From positions 1,736,001 to 1,800,000 of the forward strand of contig NZ_JAFBCQ010000001.1 of NCBI RefSeq assembly GCF_016907815.1: 64,000 nucleotides of DNA, given 5' to 3'. The DNA is from Microbacterium aurum (GTDB lineage: Bacteria > Actinomycetota > Actinomycetes > Actinomycetales > Microbacteriaceae). The notes beneath the pieces were generated by a model. It saw only the letters and a list, made by a program, of their open reading frames with translations. It did not search any database and was not told the DNA's origin. The translations under genes and the position numbers were made by a program. Positions within the stretch are counted from its first letter, which is position 1. Every line of letters begins with the position of its first letter. Positions 32,686 through 40,974 of the stretch are shown in pieces.

Positions 32686-34317
32686 TCAGTTCAGCTCCTC
32701 GAGAACCTTGGTCTGACGGAAGCTGAGGTACGAGATCGCCGCCACCAGTATGAAGATGATGATCGAGAAGGCGCTCGCCAGGCCGTAGTCGCGATCCGCG
32801 CCGACGAAGGCCACCTTGTAGACCATCGAGATGAGGATGTCGCTCGCGCCGACGTTGATGGAGGCATCCGCGAACCGCGGGCCGCCGCCGGTGAGCATGT
32901 AGATCAGGTTGAAGTTGTTGAAGTTGAACGCGAACGACGAGATCAGCAGCGGCGCCACCGACACCAGCAGCAGCGGGAACTTGATGCGGCGGAAGATCTG
33001 CCACACGCCCGCGCCGTCGACGCGGCCGGCCTCCAGGATGTCCTCGGGGATCGCCTGGATGGCGCCCGTCGTGACGAGGAACATGTACGGGAAGCCCAGC
33101 CACAGGTTGACGATGAGGATCGAGACCTTCGCCAGGAACGGATCCTGCAGCCAGGGGATGGATGCTCCGCCCAGCAGCGTCTGGTTGATGAAGCCGAAGT
33201 CCTGATTGAACATGCCCTGCCACACGAGCGCCGACAGGAACGCCGGGAACGCGTAGGGGAGGATCATGATCACGCGGTAGTACTTCTTGCTCTTCATCCG
33301 CGGATCGTTGAAGACGATCGCGAGGAACAGGCCGAGCGCGAAGGTCGTCGCGACCGACAGAGTCGCGAACACGAACGTCCACACCAGCACGGCCAAGAAC
33401 GGCCCGCGGATCGAGTCGGTCGTGAAGGCGCGGACGAAGTTGTCCATGCCGACCCACACCTGCCAGCCCGTGGCGAGGGTCTGACCGTCGTCGGATTCGA
33501 ACGAGCCGTTGCCGTTGTCGTGGTAGACGACGCCGGTGTCGGTGTTCGTCATCGTGTCGGCATCCGGGTCCCACTCCAGCGTCGAGACGAACCGGTACGC
33601 CGTCGAGCCGTCGCGGGTCTGCAGGGTGCCGTCGTTGGGGTCGTCGGAGAAGGGGACGGCTATCGCGGTGATCGCATCCTGGTTCGCGACGATCTGGCTG
33701 AAGTCGAGAGTGGTGTATCCGGGCACGGACACCGCGCGGTCGCCGGAGAACTCCGCGTCGGGCGCCGGCTCGAGCGGTCGCTCGGTGCCGCCGATCTCGG
33801 CGTCGCCGTCGGGGGTCGTCGCGAGCAGGAAGAACTGGCCGTTCTGCTCGAGGATCGACACGGGGTAGGCCGCGGAGTCCTCGACGCGCTGCTGGTTCTG
33901 GATCAGCAGCGCGTTGACGGCGTCGTCCTTCGTGGAGATGTGCCCCGAGCCGTAGTTGGTGAAGGCGATGTAGATGCAGTAGAGCACCACGAAGATCTGG
34001 AAGACGAACAGGAACACGAGCCCCGGCGTCAGGTACTTGGCCGGCAGCATGCCCGGCACCAGATAGACCACGTTGATCGCGATGACGCCGAGGGCGATGA
34101 TCGCGGCGACGAGGAGGTTACCCTCGCCCAGCAGCACGAAGATGGCGTAGAGGGCCATCGCGTCGATGATGCCGAGGCAGACGATCTTGACGAGCCAGAC
34201 CTTCCAGCCGGCACCGGCGGCTTCGGCCCAGGCCTCGGCGCGCTTGCGGCGGCGGGCGACGGCGCGGTCTTCGGGTGCGCGGGTGGGGGGTGGATCGGTG
34301 AGCGTGGATCCCGTCAT
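32686..34317 (-). CDS. malF: Maltodextrin ABC transporter permease MalF
   Basis: A 543-residue permease, long like E. coli MalF because of a large extracytoplasmic insertion (about residues 110-285) between early helices, the P2 loop that contacts the binding protein. The EAA loop is EDILEAGRVDGAGVWQIFRR; the core VLPY/ILPYAFPAFLSALVW helix and the ending ISYLSFRQTKVLEELN are typical. ATG 34317 is chosen over the upstream in-frame ATG (34446), which would overlap malE; GGAG 7 nt upstream supports it. It lies 82 nt after malE, with a strong hairpin between. Confidence 0.94.
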   Translation of the reverse strand: MTGSTLTDPPPTRAPEDRAVARRRKRAEAWAEAAGAGWKVWLVKIVCLGIIDAMALYAIFVLLGEGNLLVAAIIALGVIAINVVYLVPGMLPAKYLTPGLVFLFVFQIFVVLYCIYIAFTNYGSGHISTKDDAVNALLIQNQQRVEDSAAYPVSILEQNGQFFLLATTPDGDAEIGGTERPLEPAPDAEFSGDRAVSVPGYTTLDFSQIVANQDAITAIAVPFSDDPNDGTLQTRDGSTAYRFVSTLEWDPDADTMTNTDTGVVYHDNGNGSFESDDGQTLATGWQVWVGMDNFVRAFTTDSIRGPFLAVLVWTFVFATLSVATTFALGLFLAIVFNDPRMKSKKYYRVIMILPYAFPAFLSALVWQGMFNQDFGFINQTLLGGASIPWLQDPFLAKVSILIVNLWLGFPYMFLVTTGAIQAIPEDILEAGRVDGAGVWQIFRRIKFPLLLVSVAPLLISSFAFNFNNFNLIYMLTGGGPRFADASINVGASDILISMVYKVAFVGADRDYGLASAFSIIIFILVAAISYLSFRQTKVLEELN

Positions 34318-34357
34318 CGTCGACTCCAGTCGTGGCCTTAAGGGGAGTGTAAGAGTC

Positions 34358-34386
34358 GGGGCGGCGCCTGGTCCAGACGCCGCCCC
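34358..34386 (-). terminator. Intercistronic hairpin between malE and malF
   Basis: GGGGCGGCG (34358-34366) pairs perfectly with CGCCGCCCC (34378-34386) around an 11-nt loop, 13 nt past the malE stop. Such hairpins commonly protect the binding-protein mRNA and reduce read-through to the permeases. Confidence 0.6.
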
Positions 34387-34399
34387 GGAATGGTGAGGC

Positions 34400-35647
34400 T
34401 CAGCCGAGCTTGCTCTTGATGGCGTCGGCCATCTTGACCCAGTCACCGGCCGGGTCGGAGGAGCCCTTGATGAGGGCGGCCTCGGTCTTGCCCCAGTCGT
34501 CCCAGACCAAGCCCATCTGCGGGATGCTCGGCATCGGGACGGCGTTGGCGCCGACCTGGGCGAAGCCCGCGATGAGCGGGTCGGACTGCGCGGCCTCGAA
34601 GGACTCCGTCAGTGCCGGCGGGCGTCCACCGGCCTCGAACAGCGCGGTCTGCACATCGGCGGTCGCGATGTAGTTCACGAGGAACTCGTTGGCGATGAGG
34701 GCGTTGTTGCTCTTCGCGCTCAGGAAGAACGTCTGCACACCGGCGAACGGCTGCGCCGCGGAGTCACCGGTGGTGGGGATGGCGTCGACGGCCACGTCGA
34801 TGCCCGCCTTCTGCGCGTCCGCGAGGTTCCACGGGCCGGTCAGGAAGTAGGGCGACTTGCCGGCGTTGAACGCCTCCTTGGCGAGGTCGCCGGACAGGTT
34901 GAGGTTCAGCACCTTCGTGCCGGTGTCGCCCTGCGCGGTCAGCCACGCGGCGAACGCCTGGCCCGCCTCGTCGCCGATGGTCAGCTGGCTCGCGTCGTAC
35001 GAGCCGTCGGCGTTCTGCGCGAAGACCGAGTTGCCGAACGACGTCTGGAACGGGTACAGGTGGTACGGGTCCGCGGCCTGCGGGTCGAGGCCCACGACGA
35101 ACGGGTACTCGGTGCCGGCCGCCTGGCCCTTGGCGATCATCTCGTCGTAGGTGCCGGGCGTGGAGTCGGCGAGGGCGGTGTTGCGCAGGATCGCGATGTT
35201 CTCGATCGCGTAGGGCAGCCCGTAGTTCTTGCCGTCGTAGGTCACGGCCTGGATGGCGACCTTCTCGAAGTCGGCGGTCTTGTCGCCGAGCTCGACCGGG
35301 GCGACGATGCCGTCCTTGACGAACGCGCCGATCCAGTCGTGGCCGCCGATCGTGATGTCGGGGCCCTTGCCGGTGGGGACCTGCGCCGTGAACTCGTCGC
35401 GGATCTTGCCGTAGTCCTTGACGACCAGGTTGACCTTGACGCCCTTCTCCTGCTCGAACGTCTTCGCGACGTCTTCGAGCGCGCGGGCGCGGTCGGCGTC
35501 GACCCAGACGGTCAGCGCGCCGGCGCTGGCCGCGTCGTCGCTGCTGGTCGGCTCTGCGGTCGTGCCGCCGGCGCAGCCGGCAAGCGCGAGGATGCTCGTC
35601 GCGACGAGCATCCCGACGGCGACGGCGCCCTTCTTCTTCACCTTCAT
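34400..35647 (-). CDS. malE: Maltodextrin ABC transporter substrate-binding lipoprotein MalE
   Basis: A 415-residue solute-binding protein of the maltose family. The signal peptide ends in LALAGC with the lipid Cys near residue 25. The mature part opens with ALTVWVDADRARALEDVAKTFEQ and includes GPDITIGGHDWIGAFVKDG, DGKNYGLPYAIENIAI and a late MPSIPQMGLVWDDWG, all characteristic of MalE. ATG 35647 follows GAGAGG by 7 nt. First gene of the operon malE-malF-malG-amylase-GH13, and divergent from a LacI regulator across 202 nt that carry a 16-bp palindrome. Confidence 0.95.
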   Translation of the reverse strand: MKVKKKGAVAVGMLVATSILALAGCAGGTTAEPTSSDDAASAGALTVWVDADRARALEDVAKTFEQEKGVKVNLVVKDYGKIRDEFTAQVPTGKGPDITIGGHDWIGAFVKDGIVAPVELGDKTADFEKVAIQAVTYDGKNYGLPYAIENIAILRNTALADSTPGTYDEMIAKGQAAGTEYPFVVGLDPQAADPYHLYPFQTSFGNSVFAQNADGSYDASQLTIGDEAGQAFAAWLTAQGDTGTKVLNLNLSGDLAKEAFNAGKSPYFLTGPWNLADAQKAGIDVAVDAIPTTGDSAAQPFAGVQTFFLSAKSNNALIANEFLVNYIATADVQTALFEAGGRPPALTESFEAAQSDPLIAGFAQVGANAVPMPSIPQMGLVWDDWGKTEAALIKGSSDPAGDWVKMADAIKSKLG

Positions 35648-35778
35648 TGGTGTGCCTCTCTGTTGTGACGGGGCCGGGGAACAGGTGTCCCGCTGCGCCC
35701 ACGCGCTGTTGCCGCGCGAATCGCCGGCGGGGCCATTCTGACTCCCGACGCCGTCTCGCAAGGCGTTTCGTTATGCAA

Positions 35779-35794
35779 CTGTGACCGGTCACAG
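35779..35794. promoter_or_regulatory. Putative LacI/MalR operator
   Basis: CTGTGACCGGTCACAG is a perfect 16-bp palindrome in the malE-lacI intergenic region, 131 nt from the malE start and 55 nt from the lacI start. The size suits a LacI dimer. A second, imperfect dyad (ATCACGTTATCAC, 35809-35821) lies nearer lacI. The regulator-operator pairing is inference. Confidence 0.55.
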
Positions 35795-35835
35795 GGTACG
35801 CGGTTCGATCACGTTATCACAGCGCCGGAACGATG

Positions 35836-35841
35836 TAGAGT
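35836..35841 (+). promoter_or_regulatory. -10 box (TAGAGT) for the LacI regulator
   Basis: TAGAGT ends 8 nt before the GTG at 35850 and supports that start over the earlier in-frame GTG (35781), which lies inside the palindrome. Confidence 0.45.
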
Positions 35842-35849
35842 CTGCTCTC

Positions 35850-36863
35850 GTGGCATCCACCGAGAGCTCCCGAAAACCGACGATCCGCGACGTCGCGGCG
35901 GTCGCCGGCGTGTCCCACGGCACGGTCTCGCGCGTGATCAACGGCGGCCACTGGGTGTCGCCGGAAGCGCGCGCCGCGGTGGAGGAGGCCATCCGCACGA
36001 CGGAGTACACGGCCAACCACGCCGCCCGGAGCCTTGCGACCGGCCGCTCCGGCTCGATCGCGTTCCTCCTCACCGAACCGCAGCATCTGCTGTTCTCCGA
36101 CCCGATCTTCTCGCTGCTGCTGCGCGGTGCCACCGAGGCGCTGGCCGAGCGGTCGATGACGCTGGTGCTCCTCATCGCCGACAGTGCCGACAAGCAGGCC
36201 GGCGTGGAGCGCTACGTCCGGGCCGGCCACGTCGACGGCGTGCTGCTCGTCTCCTCCCACACTTCCGACGCCCTCCTCGCGTCGCTGGTGTCGGCAGGCG
36301 TCGCGACGGTGTGCACCGGCATCCCCACCGGTGCCGCGGCGTCGGTGCCGAACGTCGCCGTCGATGAGGTGGGATCGGCGCGCATGATGACCCGGTATCT
36401 CATGGACCAGGGGCACCGCCGCATCGCGCTCATCGCCGGACCCGCCGACACCCCGGGCGGCAAGTTCCGTCTCGAGGGGTTCCAGGCGGAGCTCGGCGCG
36501 CGGTTCGATCCGCAGCTCGTCGAGCACGGCAGCTACGAGAGCGCGAGCGGGGATGCCGCCATGACCCGGCTGCTGGAGCGGGCCCCCGACATCGACGCGG
36601 TGTTCGCGGCCAGTGACATCATGGCCGTTGGCGCGATCGCCGCGCTGCGGCGTGCCCGCCGGCGGGTGCCCGAGGACGTCGCCGTCGCAGGCTTCGACGA
36701 CTCCGGCCTCGCCGCCACGCACCAGCCCCCGCTGACGACGATCCGTCAGCCCTGGGCGCAGATCAGCTCGACGATGGTGGACATGGTGCTCGACATCGTC
36801 GCCGGGGTGCCGCGGGAGCCCGTCGTCCTGCCGACGACCCTCGTCGTGCGCGAGAGCGCCTGA
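35850..36863 (+). CDS. LacI-family regulator of the maltodextrin operon (MalR-like)
   Basis: A 337-residue LacI-type regulator. The helix-turn-helix and hinge are TIRDVAAVAGVSHGTVSRVI and NGGHWVSPEARAAVEEAI (residues 11-50); the periplasmic-binding-protein-like effector domain includes SLATGRSGSIAFLL, LVSSHTSDALLASL, VFAASDIMAVGAIAALR and VAVAGFDDSGLAATHQPPLT. Position next to malE and the shared palindrome argue that it represses the maltodextrin operon and possibly itself, released by maltose or a dextrin. GTG 35850 is used; no ribosome site is present. A hairpin follows the stop. Confidence 0.88.
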   Translation: MASTESSRKPTIRDVAAVAGVSHGTVSRVINGGHWVSPEARAAVEEAIRTTEYTANHAARSLATGRSGSIAFLLTEPQHLLFSDPIFSLLLRGATEALAERSMTLVLLIADSADKQAGVERYVRAGHVDGVLLVSSHTSDALLASLVSAGVATVCTGIPTGAAASVPNVAVDEVGSARMMTRYLMDQGHRRIALIAGPADTPGGKFRLEGFQAELGARFDPQLVEHGSYESASGDAAMTRLLERAPDIDAVFAASDIMAVGAIAALRRARRRVPEDVAVAGFDDSGLAATHQPPLTTIRQPWAQISSTMVDMVLDIVAGVPREPVVLPTTLVVRESA

Positions 36864-36881
36864 CGGCGCGGCTGCGTGAGA

Positions 36882-36911
36882 GCGCCGCTGCTCGTCACAG
36901 AGCAGGAGCGC
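36882..36911 (+). terminator. Hairpin after the LacI gene
   Basis: CTGCTC (36888-36893) pairs with GAGCAG (36900-36905), extended by GCGC/GCGC beyond a 2x2 internal loop. It lies just upstream of the metG promoter. No T run. Confidence 0.45.
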
Positions 36912-36925
36912 CCCGGGGCGCCGCC

Positions 36926-36931
36926 TAGAAT
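36926..36931 (+). promoter_or_regulatory. -10 box (TAGAAT) for metG
   Basis: TAGAAT ends exactly 6 nt before the GTG at 36938; no room for a ribosome site. Confidence 0.6.
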
Positions 36932-36937
36932 CGTCGG

Positions 36938-38497
36938 GTGAGCACCGGTCAGTCCTTCTACATCACGACGCCGATCTACTACCCGAGCGATCTGCCCCAC
37001 ATCGGGCACGGGTACACGACGGTGGCCGTCGACGCGCTCGCGCGCTGGCACCGTCAGTCCGGTGACGACACCTGGATGCTGACCGGCACCGACGAGCACG
37101 GCCAGAAGATGCTGCGCGCCGCCGCCGCGAACGGCGTCACGCCGCAGGAGTGGGTCGACAAGCTCGTCACCGAGTCGTGGTTCCCGCTGCTGGAGACCCT
37201 CGAGGTCCGAAACGACGACTTCATCCGCACCACCCAGCCGCGCCACGAGGAGCGCGTGCAGCAGTTCGTCCAGACGCTGTACGACCGGGGCTACATCTAC
37301 GCGGGCGAGTACGAGGCGCTGTACTGCGTCGGCTGCGAGGAGTTCAAGCCCGAGGCGGAGATCGTCGACGGCACCGGCGCCTTCGAGGGGCTCAAAGTCT
37401 GCGCGATCCACTCCAAGCCGCTCGAGCTGCTGCAGGAGAAGAACTACTTCTTCAAGCTCAGCGAGTTCGGCGACAGGCTCCTCGAGCTCTACAAGAACGA
37501 GCCCGACTTCGTGCGCCCCGAGTCGGCGCGCAACGAGGTCGTCTCGTTCGTCCGGTCGGGCCTGAAGGACCTGTCGATCTCGCGCTCGGCGTTCGACTGG
37601 GGCATCACGGTGCCGTGGGATCCGTCGCACGTCATCTACGTGTGGGTCGATGCGCTCCTCAACTATGCGACGGCGGTCGGCTACGGCACCGACCCCGCGC
37701 AGTTCGAGCGCCGCTGGCCGGCGTATCACGTCGTCGGCAAGGACATCCTCCGCTTCCACGCCGTCATCTGGCCCGCGATGCTCATGGCCGCGGGGCTCGA
37801 TGTGCCGCGCGGCGTCTTCGCGCACGGTTGGCTGCTCGTGGGCGGCGAGAAGATGTCGAAGTCGAAGCTCACCGGCATCGCGCCGACCGAGATCACCGAC
37901 GTCTTCGGGTCGGACGCCTACCGGTTCTACTTCCTGTCGGCGATCGCCTTCGGCCAGGACGGGTCGTTCTCGTGGGAGGACCTCTCCGCCCGCTACCAGG
38001 CCGAGCTCGCCAACGGCTTCGGCAACCTCGCCTCCCGCACCACGGCCATGATCGAGAAGTACTTCGAGGGCGTCGTGCCGCCGGCATCCGCGTACACCGA
38101 CGGCGATCTGCGTGTCCAGCAGATCGTGACGGATGCCGCGGCGAACGCCGACGCGGCGATGGAGCGCTTCCGCCCCGACGAGGCCATCGCCGGCATCTGG
38201 ACCATCGTGGACGCGCTGAACGGCTACATCACCGACAACGAGCCGTGGGCGCTCGCGAAGGCGGGTGAGCGCGAACGCCTCGGCACCGTGCTGTACACCG
38301 CGGCGGAGGGCCTGCGGGCGCTGGCGGTGCTGCTGAGTCCGTTCATGCCGGAGGCGACGCAGAAGCTGTGGGAGGCGCTCGGCCACAGCGGGCGCCTGCA
38401 GGATCAGCCGCTGCGCGAGGCGGGCGCGTGGGGCGTCCTTCGGCCGGGGACGTCGGTGAACGGCCTCGCGCCGCTGTTCCCGCGCATCGAGCAGTGA
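36938..38497 (+). CDS. metG: Methionyl-tRNA synthetase
   Basis: A 519-residue class I aminoacyl-tRNA synthetase. The HIGH signature is HIGHGYT at residues 21-27, the KMSKS loop is EKMSKSKL near 305, and the zinc-knuckle region is CVGCEEFKPEAEI with a later CAIH. It lacks the C-terminal tRNA-binding extension of E. coli MetG, as is usual for actinobacterial forms. The start is fixed by the leaderless promoter. It heads the metG-tatD pair that, in related genomes, continues with rsmA and ispE; here that run is interrupted after tatD. Confidence 0.97.
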   Translation: MSTGQSFYITTPIYYPSDLPHIGHGYTTVAVDALARWHRQSGDDTWMLTGTDEHGQKMLRAAAANGVTPQEWVDKLVTESWFPLLETLEVRNDDFIRTTQPRHEERVQQFVQTLYDRGYIYAGEYEALYCVGCEEFKPEAEIVDGTGAFEGLKVCAIHSKPLELLQEKNYFFKLSEFGDRLLELYKNEPDFVRPESARNEVVSFVRSGLKDLSISRSAFDWGITVPWDPSHVIYVWVDALLNYATAVGYGTDPAQFERRWPAYHVVGKDILRFHAVIWPAMLMAAGLDVPRGVFAHGWLLVGGEKMSKSKLTGIAPTEITDVFGSDAYRFYFLSAIAFGQDGSFSWEDLSARYQAELANGFGNLASRTTAMIEKYFEGVVPPASAYTDGDLRVQQIVTDAAANADAAMERFRPDEAIAGIWTIVDALNGYITDNEPWALAKAGERERLGTVLYTAAEGLRALAVLLSPFMPEATQKLWEALGHSGRLQDQPLREAGAWGVLRPGTSVNGLAPLFPRIEQ

Positions 38498-38514
38498 CGC
38501 CCGCGCGCCGCGCC

Positions 38515-38552
38515 GCATGCGCGGTCGAAAGTGGCATGCGCACCCGAAAGTT
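38515..38552 (+). repeat. Two imperfect 19-bp tandem units upstream of tatD
   Basis: Units 38515-38533 and 38534-38552 both begin GCATGCGC and contain CGAAAGT; 15 of 19 bases agree. They lie in the 106-nt metG-tatD gap. Role unknown. Confidence 0.5.
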
Positions 38553-38603
38553 TCCGCCGCGCGTGCCGGAATCGGCCGCGCGAGCCCGAGGAGGTGACAC
38601 GCC

Positions 38604-39494
38604 GTGACCGACCCGTCGACCGACCCGTCGAGCTACGTCCGCGTGCGCGAGAAGAGCGCGCGAGACGTGTCGTACCCGCCGGCGCCGGAGCCCCTGCCGG
38701 TGCCGGTCTACGACAACCACTGCCACCTCGAGATCGAGGACGGCGAGGGTCTGGCGCTCGCCGACCATCTGGAGCGCGCCGCGGCGGTCGGCGTGGTGGG
38801 GGTTGTGCAGGCCGGTGGCGACATCGAGTCGAGCAGATGGTCGGCGTGGGCCGCAGCCTCGCACCCGCGCGTCCTCGCGGCGGTCGCCATCCACCCCAAC
38901 GAGGCGCCCGCATATGCCGAACGAGGCATGCTCGATGAGGCCATCGCCGTCATCGACGAGCTCGCCGCGCAGCCGCGCGTGCGAGCGATCGGCGAGACGG
39001 GGCTCGATTTCTTCCGCACCGGCGAGGAGGGACTGCCCGCGCAGTACGAGAGCTTCGAGGCGCACATCGCCCTCGCCAAGAAGCACGACATCGCGATGCA
39101 GATTCACGACCGCGACGCGCACGACGCCGTCCTCGACACGCTCGAGCGCGTCGGGGCGCCCGAGCGCACGGTGTTCCACTGCTTCTCCGGCGATGCCGAC
39201 ATGGCCCGCATCGCCGCCGACCGCGGCTACTGGCTGAGCTTCGCGGGGAACGTCACCTTCAAGAATGCGCAGAACCTGCGCGATGCGCTGGCCGTCACCC
39301 CGCGCGAGCGGATCCTCGTCGAGACCGACGCGCCGTTCCTCACGCCCACGCCGCTGCGCGGCCGGCCGAACGCGCCGTACCTCGTTCCCGTGACGGTGCG
39401 GTTCATGGCTGCGGAGTTGGGGATGCCGATCGACGAGCTGTGCGCGCAGCTCGCCGCCAACACGCTCGAGGTCTACGGCTCCTTCACGTCCTGA
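38604..39494 (+). CDS. tatD: TatD-family metal-dependent hydrolase/deoxyribonuclease
   Basis: A 296-residue TIM-barrel hydrolase of the TatD family. Metal ligands and catalytic residues are visible in DNHCHLEIED (HxH, about residues 39-41), GETGLDFF (bridging Glu), QIHDRDAHDAV and FHCFSGD (His), and VETDAPFL (Asp). TatD proteins are Mg-dependent 3'-5' nucleases linked to DNA repair and RNA turnover. The N-terminus has an extra tail of about 35 residues. A full AGGAGGTGA 9 nt before the GTG makes this one of the few genes here with a strong ribosome site. Its end overlaps the convergent MFS gene by 22 nt. Confidence 0.93.
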   Translation: MTDPSTDPSSYVRVREKSARDVSYPPAPEPLPVPVYDNHCHLEIEDGEGLALADHLERAAAVGVVGVVQAGGDIESSRWSAWAAASHPRVLAAVAIHPNEAPAYAERGMLDEAIAVIDELAAQPRVRAIGETGLDFFRTGEEGLPAQYESFEAHIALAKKHDIAMQIHDRDAHDAVLDTLERVGAPERTVFHCFSGDADMARIAADRGYWLSFAGNVTFKNAQNLRDALAVTPRERILVETDAPFLTPTPLRGRPNAPYLVPVTVRFMAAELGMPIDELCAQLAANTLEVYGSFTS

Positions 39495-40735
39495 TCGTCC
39501 GCGAGCACCGGCTTCGCCGCGGCGATGTGCGCGATCGAGCGCCACATGACGATGAGCGTCACCGCCGAACCGCCGAACGCGAACCACCACGGCGCCGTCA
39601 GCCCCCACGTCTGGGCGATCAGCCCGCCGAGGAACTGGCCGATGACGAGTCCGGCGAAGATGCCGACCATGTTCACCGACGAGATCCGGCCCTGCAGCGG
39701 CAGCGGCACGAGGCGCTGGCGCACCGTCGTGGAGATCGTGCCCCACACGAACGCGTAGGCGCCGAACCCGAACATGATGACGAACGCGACAACGGCGTGC
39801 GTCGTCAGCGCGAATGCGAGGTGCATGAGCACTTCGAGCGTGAGGCACACCCGCATGAGCGTCGCGAAGGAGATGTGCTTCTCGAGCCAGCCGAAGCTCG
39901 CGACGCCGACGAGACCGCCCAGCGCGGATGCCGTGGTCAGCGCACCGTATCCGACGGCGCCCATGCCGAGGTGCTCGGTGGCGTACAGCACGAGGATGCC
40001 CCAGGGTGCGGCCCACGTGATGTTGAACACCAGGATGATGACGACGAGCGTCCGCACCGGCGCGTTGTGCCGCAGCCAGCGCAGTCCCTCGCGGATGGGG
40101 TGCGGCTTCACTCCGGGCTCCACGTCGCCGTGGTCGGGGACCGGGGTGCGCGCGATCCGGGAGATGAGGACGACGGCCATCGCGACGCACAGGATCTGGA
40201 CGAGGAACGGCCAGAACGACCCGATGGCGAAGAGGAAGGCCCCGAGGGGCGGTCCGCCGAGCTGATTGGCGACGAGGTAGCCGGCCTGCAGCCGCGCGTT
40301 GCCGATGCCGAGGTCGCCCGGCCGCACGAGCATCGGCAGCAGGGTGCTCCCGGCCGAATCGGCGAATACCTCGGCGGTGCCGTACAGGAAGGCCGTCGCC
40401 AGCACGATCCACACGGTCGCGTGGCCAGTGACGAGAAAGGCCACGAGCCCCGCGACGACGACCGCGCGCGAGGCGTTCGCGATCATCACCATGCGGCGCC
40501 GGTCGTGATGGTCGGCGACGGAGCCTGCGAACAGCCCGAACAGCAGCCACGGCAGGAACTGCATCATGGCGCCCGCCGCCACGAGGAGGGGCGAGGTCGT
40601 CATCGAGGCGATGAGCAGGGGAGCGGCCGACAGGGCGATGCCGTCGCCGATGTTGCTCGTCCACGACGATGCCAGCAGCCACCGGAAATCCCGGCCGAGC
40701 CGACGCGGCGCGACGATCTCACCCAGCGATGGCAC
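39473..40735 (-). CDS. MFS transporter, MFS_3/enterobactin-exporter-like
   Basis: A 420-residue, 12-helix major facilitator. It opens with FRWLLASSWTSNIGDGIALSAAPLLIA, followed by the A-loop FAGSVADHHDRRRMVMIANA and AEVFADSAGSTLLPMLV, the pattern of the MFS_3 group that includes macrolide, siderophore and other drug exporters. The substrate is not predictable. Minus-strand GTG 40735 lies 6 nt after TAGGAT. It converges on tatD with a 22-nt coding overlap. Upstream, 40748-40974 is C/G-rich low-complexity DNA in which I see no gene. Confidence 0.87.
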   Translation of the reverse strand: MPSLGEIVAPRRLGRDFRWLLASSWTSNIGDGIALSAAPLLIASMTTSPLLVAAGAMMQFLPWLLFGLFAGSVADHHDRRRMVMIANASRAVVVAGLVAFLVTGHATVWIVLATAFLYGTAEVFADSAGSTLLPMLVRPGDLGIGNARLQAGYLVANQLGGPPLGAFLFAIGSFWPFLVQILCVAMAVVLISRIARTPVPDHGDVEPGVKPHPIREGLRWLRHNAPVRTLVVIILVFNITWAAPWGILVLYATEHLGMGAVGYGALTTASALGGLVGVASFGWLEKHISFATLMRVCLTLEVLMHLAFALTTHAVVAFVIMFGFGAYAFVWGTISTTVRQRLVPLPLQGRISSVNMVGIFAGLVIGQFLGGLIAQTWGLTAPWWFAFGGSAVTLIVMWRSIAHIAAAKPVLADDQDVKEP

Positions 40736-40741
40736 CTCGCC

Positions 40742-40747
40742 ATCCTA
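40742..40747 (-). promoter_or_regulatory. -10 box (TAGGAT) for the MFS gene
   Basis: Minus-strand TAGGAT ends exactly 6 nt before the GTG at 40735. Confidence 0.5.
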
Positions 40748-40974
40748 GGGCGCGCCACCCCCGCCCCTACGTCGCCTCGCGTCCCTGCGCCGCCTCCCCC
40801 TCGCCGTGCCCCGTGCCCCGGGCCCCGGGCCCCGGCCAGCTCGCCGAGTGGGCCCGTTGCGCGCGAGATGGCCCCGTGTTGTCGGGCCAGAGTGGGCGCG
40901 CTCGGCGGAAAGGGGCGCACTCGGCATCCGTCGTGGACGGGGAGGACGGGGAGGGAGGGGGTGGGAGCGGGGGG

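Noticed and set aside
35781..35849. Earlier GTG start for the mal LacI regulator
   Set aside because: It lies within the operator palindrome and adds residues before the normal helix-turn-helix start.
40748..40974. Possible small gene or RNA in the 227-nt gap
   Set aside because: C- and G-run low complexity with no coding pattern, stem-loop or promoter.
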